The position numbers and the translations under genes were made by a program. Source: Actinophytocola sp035995025 (GTDB lineage Bacteria > Actinomycetota > Actinomycetes > Mycobacteriales > Pseudonocardiaceae). Taken from it: 64,000 bases of DNA. The notes beneath the pieces were generated by a model that saw only the letters and a program-made list of their open reading frames with translations, was not told where the DNA came from and made no database searches. Positions within the stretch are counted from its first letter, which is position 1, and every line of letters begins with the position of its first letter. The DNA lies in contig DASYKY010000079.1 in assembly GCA_035995025.1 (NCBI GenBank), forward strand, positions 1 to 64,000, read 5' to 3'. Shown here piece after piece: positions 1 to 8,981 of this stretch.

Positions 1-1
1 C

Positions 2-2293
2 TACGTCGACGACGACGATCTGCCCGACGACGTCAAGCAGTACTACGACCAGTACAAGTTGCGCGACGGCGACTTCGACCAGGGTTCGCTGGACGATGTC
101 TACGATGACGCGCAGGCCGAGTCGGACGAGCGCGGCTACTCCGCGGGCCTCACCCAGGACGACATCGACCAGAACAGCTCCACTTTGGACGGTCAGCAGG
201 CGCCGCAGATGGGCGTCCGCGGCAACGTGGAGACCTCCGACGACGTCTTCGAGCTCGCGCGGCCCGCGTTGAAGGTGTTCGAGAACTTCATTCCGGTCAA
301 CGACAAGGTTCCCGGTGACTCGCTGGGTCGCTACGGAAAGATCACGATGGAGGACGTCACCAAGCGGTTCGAGGAACAGCTGGGGATCTCCTTCGTGAAG
401 TTCATCGACGACGCCGACCGGCTGCGCACCGCGCACCTGAAGCTGAACGAGCTGAACACCTCCTCGCAGGCCGAGCTGACCAACCTGTACAAGTCGTGGA
501 CGGGTCCCGCGGCGAACGCGTCGTACCAGCATTACGCCGAGAAGATCTCGCCGAACGTGACCGATCTGCTGGACTATCTCAACGAGAGCCCGGGCATGGT
601 CGAGACGGCAGTGCAGAACGTTTTCGCGGAGTGCAAGGCGAAGGCCGACACGGTGATGGGCCTGTATCAGCCCACGGTTGGCAGTGCGACGCCGGACATC
701 GCGATGAAGGTCGTGGAGCTGGCGAACAGCGCTGACGACCGCGACAAGATCATGGAGGTCGCCGCCTGGGTCGACTCGGTGTGCGGCTCCAACATCGAGA
801 ACACCATCCGCGATGACGACTGCGGGTTGAACGACGAGAACAAGGAGTACGTGCAGCGCGAGTGCAAGAAGTGGATTCGTGATTCGTTCAACCAGGATCT
901 GCACGAGTACATCTATGCGACGTTCAAGCAGACGTGTGACGACACGCTCGAGGCGGTGGACTCGTACTACGAGCAGTTGAACCAGTATCTGGGCGAGTAC
1001 GAGAACAAGTTCGAGCAGGCCGGTGCGACTACGCCGCCGGGCACGGGTACGCAGCCGCCGGGTACGCCGCCGGGCACCGGGACCACGCCGCCCCCGTCGA
1101 CCCCGGGTGGCTCGTCGCCGGGGGGGACGACGCCGTCGGGTTCGATGCCGCCGGTGAGCACCCCGCCGTCGACGCCCGGCAGTAGTGGTCCGGGCAGCAG
1201 TGGTCCGGGGAGCGGCGGTCCCGGCTCGCCGGTCCCGCAGATGCCCGAGATCCCTACACCCGGCTCCAGCACCAGCCCGGCCGGCACCTCGCCGTCCGGC
1301 AGCCCCGGCAGCGGCATCCCGGGTTCCCCCGGCAGCGGCATCCCCGGCAGCGGCACGCCCGGCTCCACCCCCGGCATGCCGGTCATCCCCGGGCTGCCCG
1401 GCGCGAGCGGCCCCGGCAGCGGCGTGCCCGGCAACGGCCTGGGCACCCCGGGCACGCCCGGCTCCGGCATCCCCGGCATGCCGGGGACCTCGGCGCCCAA
1501 GGAGGTCACGGTCCAGGACGGCGATCGCAAGATCACCGTCGGCCAGCCGGACGCGGAGGGCCGCAGCAAGGTCACCGTCGACGACGGCAAGGGCGAACCG
1601 CGCGAGTACACGGTGGACTTCACCCCCGAGCCGGGCGAGCAGCCCGAGGACGGCGTGATCCAGGCCAAGGACGGCAAGGCCGTGATCCAGGACGGCGACG
1701 CCGCGATCTCGCTGGAGCAGGTGCCCGGGCCGACCGACCGGCTGAAGATGACCGTCGACGACGGCACGCCGGAGACCTACGACATGGACTTCGGGCCCGA
1801 CTCGAAGGTGCCGGGCGTGCCGGACGTCCCGGGCTCGCCGCACGCGGGGCTGCCGGACACGCCGACCCCCTCGAGCGCCGCCGGCCACGTCGGCGCCGGT
1901 GGTGGCGGCGGTTCCGTCGGCGGGGCCGGCTCCTTCGGCGGCGCCGACACGCCGGGCACGTCGGCCGGTCCCCAGCCGGGCTCGATGTCGGGCGCTGGCT
2001 CCCCGGACACGACCGGCGCCGAGCGCGCGGCCGCCACGTCGGGGGCCGGCGCCGGCCCGGCGGGCGGCCAGCAGTCCGGTCAGCAGGGCGCGTTCGGCGG
2101 CATGCCGATGGGTGGCATGGGCGCGGGCGGCCAGGGCGGCGACCAGTCCCGGCAAAGCAAGTGGCGCACCACGGGCCAGCTGTTCGACGACGTGGACCCG
2201 GCCGCGAACTTCAGCGGCGTGGTCGGCCGCGACCCGTCGGACGCGCCGAAGCCGGTCCCGAAGCCGATGCCCAAGCCCGCGCCGAAGCGCTGA
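2..2293 (+). CDS. WXG-like, collagen-type Pro/Gly-rich protein (5' partial)
   Basis: The frame is open from the left edge, so the true start lies outside the window. The N-terminal half is helical and acidic with a Trp-Thr-Gly turn near position 497, resembling WXG100/ESX substrates of type VII secretion. Roughly 1020-1500 encodes a low-complexity Pro/Gly/Ser/Thr stretch with collagen-like G-x-P triplets. Two related beta-rich units follow (about 1500-1626 and 1675-1797), each with a 'QDGD ... VTVDDG/MTVDDG' core and ending in a V/M-D-F motif, so this part looks duplicated. A Gly-rich linker and a basic PKP-repeat tail close the protein. No membrane segment is visible. Location upstream of glmS agrees with the ESX-4-type loci found there in related genomes (inference). 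Exact function unknown. Confidence 0.7.
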   Translation, partial: YVDDDDLPDDVKQYYDQYKLRDGDFDQGSLDDVYDDAQAESDERGYSAGLTQDDIDQNSSTLDGQQAPQMGVRGNVETSDDVFELARPALKVFENFIPVNDKVPGDSLGRYGKITMEDVTKRFEEQLGISFVKFIDDADRLRTAHLKLNELNTSSQAELTNLYKSWTGPAANASYQHYAEKISPNVTDLLDYLNESPGMVETAVQNVFAECKAKADTVMGLYQPTVGSATPDIAMKVVELANSADDRDKIMEVAAWVDSVCGSNIENTIRDDDCGLNDENKEYVQRECKKWIRDSFNQDLHEYIYATFKQTCDDTLEAVDSYYEQLNQYLGEYENKFEQAGATTPPGTGTQPPGTPPGTGTTPPPSTPGGSSPGGTTPSGSMPPVSTPPSTPGSSGPGSSGPGSGGPGSPVPQMPEIPTPGSSTSPAGTSPSGSPGSGIPGSPGSGIPGSGTPGSTPGMPVIPGLPGASGPGSGVPGNGLGTPGTPGSGIPGMPGTSAPKEVTVQDGDRKITVGQPDAEGRSKVTVDDGKGEPREYTVDFTPEPGEQPEDGVIQAKDGKAVIQDGDAAISLEQVPGPTDRLKMTVDDGTPETYDMDFGPDSKVPGVPDVPGSPHAGLPDTPTPSSAAGHVGAGGGGGSVGGAGSFGGADTPGTSAGPQPGSMSGAGSPDTTGAERAAATSGAGAGPAGGQQSGQQGAFGGMPMGGMGAGGQGGDQSRQSKWRTTGQLFDDVDPAANFSGVVGRDPSDAPKPVPKPMPKPAPKR

Positions 2294-2302
2294 GCCCGCC
2301 GG

Positions 2303-3112
2303 TCAGCCGACGAGCTCGTCCTCCTGGTGCTCGATGGCGGCGCCCTTGATGTCCTCGTCGAGCACCGGGCGGAACCGCGCCGTGCCCGTGAGATGGGTGA
2401 GGAAGAACGCGGTCAGCAGGATCTTCGCCAGCCGCTGCGTGCCGTGCTCCGACTTGCCCGGCAGCAGCAGGTTCGACCAGTGCCTGCCCTCGGTGAAGCC
2501 CAGGTGGTTCGCCTTCGGCAGCAGCCGCAGCTGCGCGTCGCCGCCCCAGTTCGACGCGATCAGCCCGGCGTGCCCGACCGCCGGGGCGACCAGGTCCTGA
2601 CCCGCCGCCACGTGCAGCGCGGGCATCCGGCACCGGCTCGCCGCGTCCGTCGAGAACGGCTTCGTCTGGGTGGCCGCGAGCGTCGCCACCGCGCGCACCC
2701 GCGGGTCCTCCGCGGCCGCGAGCACCGCGCACCCGCCGCCCACCGAGTGCCCGGCCAGGCCCAGCCTGGCCTCGTCGACGCTGATCTCGCCGTCGCCGAG
2801 CCGCACGCCGACGCACACGTCGAGTGCCGTACGCAGGTCCGCGGCCAGCAGCCGGTGCGAGGCGAGCGGCCCGCGCTGGGTCGCCGGTGCGGCCACCACG
2901 AAGCCCCAGGACGCGAGGTGGCGCAGCAGGCCGAGGTAGCGATCCGGCGGCTGCAGCCACCCGTGCCCGAACGCGATCGCCGGCAGCCCGAGCCCGGCGG
3001 TCGGGGTGAACACGACACCGGGCAGGCCCACCAGCGCGAGGTCCCCGCGCAGGACCCGGTGGGGGCCGCGGTGGGACAGCTCCTCGGCGAGATGCTTCGC
3101 CTTGTTCGCCAT
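2303..3112 (-). CDS. Alpha/beta hydrolase (dienelactone hydrolase / chlorophyllase-like)
   Basis: A 269-residue cytosolic alpha/beta-hydrolase. Visible signatures are an oxyanion-region 'AFGHGWLQ', the nucleophile elbow G-H-S-V-G-G (Ser about residue 123), an acid in 'AAGQDLVAP' and the catalytic His in 'PKANHLGF'. This order (Ser, Asp, His) is the standard triad. The layout resembles actinobacterial dienelactone-hydrolase or PET-hydrolase/chlorophyllase-like proteins, but there is no signal peptide, so a secreted cutinase role is unlikely. It is convergent with the preceding gene, only 9 bp apart, and divergent from glmS with a 75-bp spacer that must hold both promoters. Substrate not predictable. 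Confidence 0.8.
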   Translation of the reverse strand: MANKAKHLAEELSHRGPHRVLRGDLALVGLPGVVFTPTAGLGLPAIAFGHGWLQPPDRYLGLLRHLASWGFVVAAPATQRGPLASHRLLAADLRTALDVCVGVRLGDGEISVDEARLGLAGHSVGGGCAVLAAAEDPRVRAVATLAATQTKPFSTDAASRCRMPALHVAAGQDLVAPAVGHAGLIASNWGGDAQLRLLPKANHLGFTEGRHWSNLLLPGKSEHGTQRLAKILLTAFFLTHLTGTARFRPVLDEDIKGAAIEHQEDELVG

Positions 3113-3187
3113 GGTCGTTGACCCTATCGAGATCGAGGTCCGACGGCCCTACCGACGCCCGGGAGGGTCCTGGTTACTCTCTTTGGA

Positions 3188-5047
3188 GTGTGCGGAATCG
3201 TGGGATACGTAGGGCATCGCCCGGCACTCGACGTCGTCCTCGACGGGTTGCGACGTCTCGAGTACCGCGGGTACGACTCGGCAGGCGTGGCCGTGCTGGC
3301 CGAAACAGGCCTGGCGGTCGAACGCAAAGCGGGCCGGCTCGCCAACCTGGAGGCTCGGTTGACCGAGGTCGGCCGGGACAACTTCGCCGGCACGGCCGGC
3401 ATGGGTCACACCCGGTGGGCCACGCACGGCGCGCCGGTGGACCGCAACTCGCACCCACATCGCGACGCCACCAACCGGGTCGCCGTGGTGCACAACGGGA
3501 TCATCGAGAACTTCGCGTCGCTGCGCGGTGAGCTGGAGGCCGCCGGCGTCGAGTTCTCCTCCGACACCGACACCGAGACCGTCGCGCACCTCGTCGCGCG
3601 GGCCTACGACGGCGGGCCGACCGCCGGGGACCTGCCGGCCAGCGTCCGCGCGGTCTGCCAGCGCCTGCACGGCGCGTTCACCCTGGTCATCACGCACGTC
3701 GAGCAGCCGGACATGATCGTCGCGGCGCGCCGGTCATCGCCGCTCGTGGTGGGCATCGGCAGCGGTGAGACATTTGTCGCATCCGACGTGGCGGCGTTCA
3801 TCGAGCACACTCGCGACGCCGTCGAGCTCGGCCAGGACCAGGTCGTCACGATCACCCGCGACGGCTACCACGTGACCGACTTCCACGGTGTGGACGCGCC
3901 GACCCGCCCCTTCCACGTGGACTGGGACCTCTCGGCCGCCGAGAAGGGCGGCTACGAGTACTTCATGCTCAAGGAGATCGAGGAGCAGCCGGCCGCGCTC
4001 GCCGACACCCTGCGCGGGCACTTCGCCGGCGGCCGGATCATCCTCGACGAGCAGCGCCTGTCCGACCAGGACCTGCGGGACGTGGACAAGGTCTTCGTCG
4101 TGGCCTGTGGCTCGGCCTACCACTCCGGCCTGGTCGCCAAGTACGCCATCGAGCACTGGTGCCGGCTGCCCGTGGAGGTCGAGCTGGCCTCGGAGTTCCG
4201 CTACCGCGACCCGGTGCTCGACCGCGACACGCTCGTCGTCGCGGTCTCGCAGTCCGGCGAGACGGCCGACACGCTCGAGGCCGTGCGGCACGCCCGCGAG
4301 CAGAAGGCCCGCGTGCTCGCGGTCTGCAACACCAACGGCGCGCAGATCCCGCGCGAGTCCGACGCCGTGCTGTACACGCACGCCGGCCCGGAGATCGGCG
4401 TCGCGTCGACCAAGGCGTTCCTCGCCCAGATCGCCGCGAACTACCTCGTCGGCCTCGCGCTCGCGCAGGCCCGCGGCACCAAGTACCCCGACGAGGTGGC
4501 CCGCGAGTTCAACGAGCTCGCCGCCATGCCGGACGCGGTGGCCCGGGTGCTCGGCACGGTGGAGAAGGTGCGCTCGCTCGGCCGCTCGCTCTCCGACGCG
4601 AAGGCGGTGCTGTTCCTGGGCCGCCACGTGGGCTACCCGGTGGCACTGGAGGGCGCGCTCAAGCTCAAGGAGCTCGCCTACATGCACGCGGAGGGCTTCG
4701 CGGCCGGCGAGCTCAAGCACGGCCCGATCGCGCTGATCGAGGACGGGCTGCCGGTCGTCGTGGTGATGCCGTCGCCGAAGGGCCGGGCGGTGCTGCACGC
4801 GAAGCTGCTGTCGAACATCTCGGAGGTCCAGGCACGCGGCGCGCGCACGATCGTGATCGCCGAGGAGGGCGACGAGACGGTGCGGCCGTTCGCGGACGAG
4901 CTGATCGAGGTGCCGGCCGTGCCGACGCTGCTGCAGCCGCTGGTGTCGACCGTGCCGCTGCAGGTGCTCGCCGCGGAGATCGCCCGCGCCCGCGGCTACG
5001 ACGTCGACAAGCCGCGCAACCTCGCCAAGTCCGTGACCGTGGAGTAG
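3188..5047 (+). CDS. glmS: Glutamine-fructose-6-phosphate aminotransferase (isomerizing)
   Basis: Makes glucosamine-6-phosphate from fructose-6-phosphate and glutamine, the first step to UDP-GlcNAc for peptidoglycan. The GTG start places the catalytic Cys at position 2 (M-C-G-I-V-G), exposed after Met removal. The class-II glutaminase domain has G-H-T-R-W-A-T-H-G at 73-81. Two SIS domains follow (S-Q-S-G-E-T-A-D-T in the first), and the C-terminal K-P-R-N-L-A-K-S-V-T-V-E is the family signature. The 619-residue length is normal. The following nnrD starts 7 bp downstream, so they are probably cotranscribed. No glmS ribozyme fold was recognised in the 75-bp upstream spacer. Confidence 0.97.
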   Translation: MCGIVGYVGHRPALDVVLDGLRRLEYRGYDSAGVAVLAETGLAVERKAGRLANLEARLTEVGRDNFAGTAGMGHTRWATHGAPVDRNSHPHRDATNRVAVVHNGIIENFASLRGELEAAGVEFSSDTDTETVAHLVARAYDGGPTAGDLPASVRAVCQRLHGAFTLVITHVEQPDMIVAARRSSPLVVGIGSGETFVASDVAAFIEHTRDAVELGQDQVVTITRDGYHVTDFHGVDAPTRPFHVDWDLSAAEKGGYEYFMLKEIEEQPAALADTLRGHFAGGRIILDEQRLSDQDLRDVDKVFVVACGSAYHSGLVAKYAIEHWCRLPVEVELASEFRYRDPVLDRDTLVVAVSQSGETADTLEAVRHAREQKARVLAVCNTNGAQIPRESDAVLYTHAGPEIGVASTKAFLAQIAANYLVGLALAQARGTKYPDEVAREFNELAAMPDAVARVLGTVEKVRSLGRSLSDAKAVLFLGRHVGYPVALEGALKLKELAYMHAEGFAAGELKHGPIALIEDGLPVVVVMPSPKGRAVLHAKLLSNISEVQARGARTIVIAEEGDETVRPFADELIEVPAVPTLLQPLVSTVPLQVLAAEIARARGYDVDKPRNLAKSVTVE

Positions 5048-5054
5048 GCCCGCG

Positions 5055-6533
5055 GTGCTGGGCGTCTGGACAACCGAGCAGGTCAAGGCCGCCGAGGACG
5101 AGCTCCTCGCGCGGACGCCCGACGGCGCGCTCATGCGGAAGGCGGCGTTCGGCGTCGCCCGCCACGCGGCGGCCATGCTGCGGGAGCGGACCGGCGGCAC
5201 GGCCGGGCGGCGCGTGGTGCTGCTGGTCGGCGCCGGCAACAACGGCGGCGACGCGCTGTGGGCCGGGCACTTCCTGCGCCGCCGCGCGGTCGCGGTCACC
5301 GCGCTCCTGCTCGCGCCCGGCAAGGCGCATCCGGCGGGCCTCGCGGCGCTGCGCCGAGCCGGTGGGCGCGCCCTGACCGCCGAGTCGCCGACCCCCGCGG
5401 TCGCGGCCGCGCTCGGCGGCGCGGACCTGGTGATCGACGGGATCGTCGGGCTGTCCGCGCGCGGCCCGCTGCGCCCGGTCGCCGCCCAGCTGACCGGGGC
5501 GCTCGACGCGCCCGTCCTGTCCGTGGACCTGCCGAGCGGCGTCGACCCGGACACCGGCGCCACCCACGGCCCGGCGGTGCACGCGGACGCGACCGTGACG
5601 TTCGGCGCGCGCAAGCCCGTGCACGTGCTGGCCGAGGGCGCGGTCCGGTCCGGGACCGTGCACCTGGTGGACATCGGGCTCGGGCCGTGGCTCGGCGAGC
5701 CAGCGCTGTCGGTGCTGGAACCGGCCGAGGTCGGCGAGCTGTGGCGGGTGCCGGGGCCGGACGACGACAAGTACAGCCAGGGCGTGACCGGCGTGGCGGC
5801 CGGCTCGGCGACCTACCCGGGCGCGGCCGTGCTGGCCACGGGCGCGGCCGTACTGGCCACCTCCGGCATGGTCCGTTACGCGGGCCACGCGGCCGACGAC
5901 GTGCGGGCGCGCTGGCCGGAGGTGGTGGCGACCGGGTCGGTGGCGGACGCCGGCCGGGTGCAGGCGTGGGTCGTCGGCCCGGGGCTGGGCACCGGGAAGG
6001 CCGGCCGCGACGTCCTGGCCGAGGTGCTCGGCGACGGCGTGCCGACCTGCGTGGACGCGGACGGCATCACGCTGCTCGCGACCGACCCGACGCTGTGGGA
6101 CCGCCGCGAGCCGGACGTCCCGGTGGTGCTGACCCCGCACGACCGCGAGTTCGCCCGCATCGCCGAGCCCCTGGGCATCAAGCTCGGCGACGACCGCCCG
6201 GCGGCCGCGCGGGCCCTGGCGCGGCGGCTGAACTGCGTGGTGTTGCTGAAGGGCCACACCACGGTGATCGCCGACCCGGGCGGCCGGGTCCTGGTCAACT
6301 CGGCGACCTCGGCCTGGCTGGCGACGGCCGGTTCCGGCGACGTCCTGTCGGGCCTCATCGGCGCGACACTCGCGTCCGAGATCGACCCGTGGCTGGCCGC
6401 GGGCTGCGCGGTGTGGGTCCACGAGCGAGCTGGCGTGCTGGCCGCCGCGGGCGCCCCGGCCCCGGCGTCGGCCATCCAGCACGCCATCCCGGACGCGATC
6501 CGCGTCGCCCTGGCAGCAGCAACCGCCCCCTGA
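5055..6533 (+). CDS. nnrD: Bifunctional NAD(P)HX epimerase / ADP-dependent NAD(P)HX dehydratase
   Basis: Repairs hydrated NAD(P)H. The N-terminal YjeF_N epimerase domain (about 1-205) contains G-A-G-N-N-G-G-D-A. The C-terminal ribokinase-like dehydratase domain (about 215-490) contains G-P-G-L-G-T-G, a 'TPHDREFARI' loop, K-G-H-T-T and the terminal A-G-S-G-D-V-L-S-G-L-I-G motif. At 492 residues it is a normal bacterial fusion. The GTG at 5055 is the first in-frame start after glmS, 7 bp beyond its stop, and fits the family N-terminus 'LGVWTTEQV'. The gene is followed by a cluster of short 22-bp-phased repeats rather than a simple terminator. Confidence 0.94.
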   Translation: MLGVWTTEQVKAAEDELLARTPDGALMRKAAFGVARHAAAMLRERTGGTAGRRVVLLVGAGNNGGDALWAGHFLRRRAVAVTALLLAPGKAHPAGLAALRRAGGRALTAESPTPAVAAALGGADLVIDGIVGLSARGPLRPVAAQLTGALDAPVLSVDLPSGVDPDTGATHGPAVHADATVTFGARKPVHVLAEGAVRSGTVHLVDIGLGPWLGEPALSVLEPAEVGELWRVPGPDDDKYSQGVTGVAAGSATYPGAAVLATGAAVLATSGMVRYAGHAADDVRARWPEVVATGSVADAGRVQAWVVGPGLGTGKAGRDVLAEVLGDGVPTCVDADGITLLATDPTLWDRREPDVPVVLTPHDREFARIAEPLGIKLGDDRPAAARALARRLNCVVLLKGHTTVIADPGGRVLVNSATSAWLATAGSGDVLSGLIGATLASEIDPWLAAGCAVWVHERAGVLAAAGAPAPASAIQHAIPDAIRVALAAATAP

Positions 6534-6538
6534 CTCCC

Positions 6539-6677
6539 GCGAGTCCAACGCCGGGGCCGCGCGAGTCCAACGTTGGGGTCCCGCGAGTCCAACGTCGGGG
6601 CCGCGCGAGTCCTACATCGGGGCCCTGGCTGCGCGTGCCCGAGCGTTGGACTCGCGCGTGCTGGGCGTTGGACTCGC
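6539..6677. repeat. 22-bp-phased repeat cluster (4 direct + 2 inverted copies)
   Basis: The core GCGAGTCCAACG starts at 6539, 6561 and 6583, with a degenerate copy at 6605, each exactly 22 bp apart. Its reverse complement CGTTGGACTCGC follows at 6644 and 6666, again 22 bp apart. The opposed arms could form a long hairpin with an internal spacer of about 28 bp, which may act as a terminator of nnrD. The same inverted-orientation core, again with 22-bp spacing, recurs at 47827 and 47849. Units are too short, and the spacers too conserved, for a CRISPR array. Confidence 0.85.
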
Positions 6678-6758
6678 GAGCGGTGGGCCGGAGTTCGCAT
6701 GCTGCGCGCCACATCCGCATGCCGCGTGGCATAACCGGCATGCGAGCATGGAAGTGCC

Positions 6759-7883
6759 ATGGCTGCTCACCCTCCGCGGGCCGAGACGATCATCGACCTC
6801 GACGCCCTGCGCCACAACGTCGCCCTGCTCGCCGGGCGGGCGGGCGCGTCCGGCGCCGCCACCATGGCCGTCGTCAAGGCCGACGGCTACGGGCACGGCG
6901 CGCTGCCCGTGGCCCGCGCCGCCCTCGAAGCAGGCGCGACCTGGCTCGGCTCCTGCTCGCTCGCCGAGGCACTCGCGCTGCGGGCCGGTGGCGTCACCGC
7001 GCCGATCCTGAGCTGGCTCGAGGTCGCGGGCGAGGACTTCGTGCCCGCCATCGCCGCGCGCGTCGACGTCACCGCGTCCAGCATCCGTGAGCTCGGCCAC
7101 ATCCTCGGCGCCGGACAGCGCGCCGGCCGCACCCCGCGGGTGCACCTCAAGATCGACACCGGGCTGTGCCGCAACGGCTGCCCCGAGGCGGAGTGGCCCG
7201 ACCTCGTCGACGTCGCCGCGAAGGCGCAGGCCGACGGGCACGCCGAGATCGTCTCCGTCTGGTCGCACCTCGCGTGCGCCGACGAGCCCGGCCACCCGTC
7301 GGTCGACCTGCAGGCACAACGGTTCCAGCAGGCGTACGAGGTGAGCACGGCCGCCGGCCTGAAACCGTTGCGGCACCTGGCGAACTCGGCCGCCACGCTG
7401 AACCGCCCGGACCTGCACCACGACCTCGTCCGCGTCGGCATCGCGATGTACGGGCTGAACCCGCTGCCGTACTCCGAGGATCTGCGCCCGGTCATGACGT
7501 TCCGCTCGTCGGTGGCGCTCACCAAGCGGATCGCCGCCGGCGAGTCCGTCTCCTATGGACAGACGTGGACCGCGCCGGCGGACGTGAACCTGGCGCTCGT
7601 GCCCGTCGGTTACGCCGACGGTGTGCCGCGGCTGCTGTCCGGCCGGCTTTCCGTGTGGCTCGCCGGGCGCAGGCGCCCGGTCGTCGGCCGGGTCTGCATG
7701 GACCAGCTCGTCGTCGACTGCGGCGACGACCTGGTGCCGGTCGGCGAGGAGGTCGTGCTGTTCGGCGACGGCGCGCGCGGCGAGCCGACCGCCACCGAGT
7801 GGGCGCGCACGCTCGGCACCATCGACTACGAGATCGTCACCGGCATGTACCGGCCGCGCGTGACCCGGACCTACCAGGGATAA
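6759..7883 (+). CDS. alr: Alanine racemase
   Basis: PLP enzyme converting L- to D-alanine for peptidoglycan. The fold-III PLP lysine is K40 in A-V-V-K-A-D-G-Y-G-H-G, and the second catalytic Tyr is in 'SVSYGQTWTAP' of the C-terminal beta-domain. C-terminal substrate-site signatures 'GYADGVPR' and 'GRVCMDQLVVDCG' are present. The length (374) is typical. It is followed after 3 bp by a hydrolase gene and, beyond a repeat array, by tsaE, matching the conserved alr-(hydrolase)-tsaE order of actinobacteria. Confidence 0.97.
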   Translation: MAAHPPRAETIIDLDALRHNVALLAGRAGASGAATMAVVKADGYGHGALPVARAALEAGATWLGSCSLAEALALRAGGVTAPILSWLEVAGEDFVPAIAARVDVTASSIRELGHILGAGQRAGRTPRVHLKIDTGLCRNGCPEAEWPDLVDVAAKAQADGHAEIVSVWSHLACADEPGHPSVDLQAQRFQQAYEVSTAAGLKPLRHLANSAATLNRPDLHHDLVRVGIAMYGLNPLPYSEDLRPVMTFRSSVALTKRIAAGESVSYGQTWTAPADVNLALVPVGYADGVPRLLSGRLSVWLAGRRRPVVGRVCMDQLVVDCGDDLVPVGEEVVLFGDGARGEPTATEWARTLGTIDYEIVTGMYRPRVTRTYQG

Positions 7884-7886
7884 CCG

Positions 7887-8981
7887 GTGACCGTGTCCAG
7901 AAAGGTCGGCACCGTGATCGGCGGCGCGATCGGCGTCGCGGTGGCCGGCACCGCGATCGCGGTCAGCGTGGCCGCGCGCAACAAGCGCCACGACCCCGAC
8001 GACCCGTACGCGGGCGAGCCGCTCGGCGAGCTGCGCCCCGACCGCACCTACCCGGTGATCACCGACGACGGTATCGAGCTGTCCGTCGAGGAGGTCGACC
8101 CGGCGGCCGGCGGCAAGCCCGAGATCACCGTCGTGTTCGTGCACGGGTTCGCGGTGTCCCGGCGCAGCTGGCACTTCCAGCGCCGCGCGCTCGCCCAGCT
8201 CACCGAGCCACGCGTGCGCCAGGTGCTCTACGACCACCGCAGCCACGGCGAGTCCGGCCGCGCGAACGAGGCGTCGAGCACCATCGACCAGCTCGCCCTC
8301 GACCTCGGCGAGGTGCTCGACAAGGCCGGCATCGAGGGCCCGACCGTCCTGGTCGGACACTCGATGGGTGGCATGACGATCATGGCGCTGGCCGAGCTGC
8401 GGCCGGAGCTGTTCGCCGGGCAGGTGTGCGGGGTCGCTCTGATCGGCACGTCGGCGGGCGAGGTCGGCAAGCGCGGCCTGCCGCGCCCGCTGCTGTCCCG
8501 GTACAACCCGGTGACCCGCAACATCGGCAGGATCGCGGACTGGCAGCCAGGCATCGTCGAGATGGTCCGCGCCGCGAGCGGCCAGCTGACCCGGCGCGCG
8601 GTGCGCTCGCTGGCGTTCGGGTCGAGGGACGTGCCCTCCTCGCTCGTGACCTTCATGCTGCGGCTGCTCGACGCCACGCCGACGCGGGTGCTCGCGGACT
8701 TCATCGACACGCTCGGCACGCACAACCGCTATGCCGCGCTGGCCGGTCTCAAGCACACTCACGTGGTAGTCATCAGCGGTGACGCCGACCGGATGACCCC
8801 GTTCTCGCACGCCGAGCGGATCGCGGTCGAGCTGCCGGACGCCGAGCTGGTGCGGGCGCCCGGCGGCGGGCACATGGTGATGCTCGAGCAGCCGCAGCTG
8901 GTCAACGACCACATCGTGATGCTGCTGCAGCAGTGCGCGTACGGACGGGACGGAGGCCGCCGGAAGTGGTGGCGCAAGTGA
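7887..8981 (+). CDS. Membrane-anchored alpha/beta hydrolase
   Basis: A 364-residue alpha/beta-hydrolase with an N-terminal hydrophobic segment (about residues 8-29) that should act as a membrane anchor. The fold is clear from 'VVFVHGFAVS', the nucleophile elbow G-H-S-M-G-G, the Asp in 'ISGDADRMTP' and His in 'APGGGHMVMLEQP'. The GTG start is 3 bp after the alr stop, so the two are probably one transcript. This hydrolase is a regular neighbour of alr in related genomes (recalled synteny). A lipid or ester substrate is possible but not shown. The stop codon lies at the edge of the 121-bp tandem array. Confidence 0.85.
   Translation: MTVSRKVGTVIGGAIGVAVAGTAIAVSVAARNKRHDPDDPYAGEPLGELRPDRTYPVITDDGIELSVEEVDPAAGGKPEITVVFVHGFAVSRRSWHFQRRALAQLTEPRVRQVLYDHRSHGESGRANEASSTIDQLALDLGEVLDKAGIEGPTVLVGHSMGGMTIMALAELRPELFAGQVCGVALIGTSAGEVGKRGLPRPLLSRYNPVTRNIGRIADWQPGIVEMVRAASGQLTRRAVRSLAFGSRDVPSSLVTFMLRLLDATPTRVLADFIDTLGTHNRYAALAGLKHTHVVVISGDADRMTPFSHAERIAVELPDAELVRAPGGGHMVMLEQPQLVNDHIVMLLQQCAYGRDGGRRKWWRK

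Noticed and set aside
967..1767. 266-codon antisense frame of Pro/Gly type
   Set aside because: It is the reverse frame of a GC-rich low-complexity coding region; no start signal or independent domain.
3113..3187. glmS ribozyme or riboswitch upstream of glmS
   Set aside because: The spacer is only 75 bp and holds no recognisable ribozyme core.
3734..5770. 678-codon frame antisense to glmS and nnrD
   Set aside because: Long stop-free antisense frame expected at this GC; composition is not protein-like, and both sense genes are certain.
6539..6677. CRISPR-like array
   Set aside because: Repeats of 12 bp with 22-bp period and inverted copies; no cas genes or unique 30-bp spacers.
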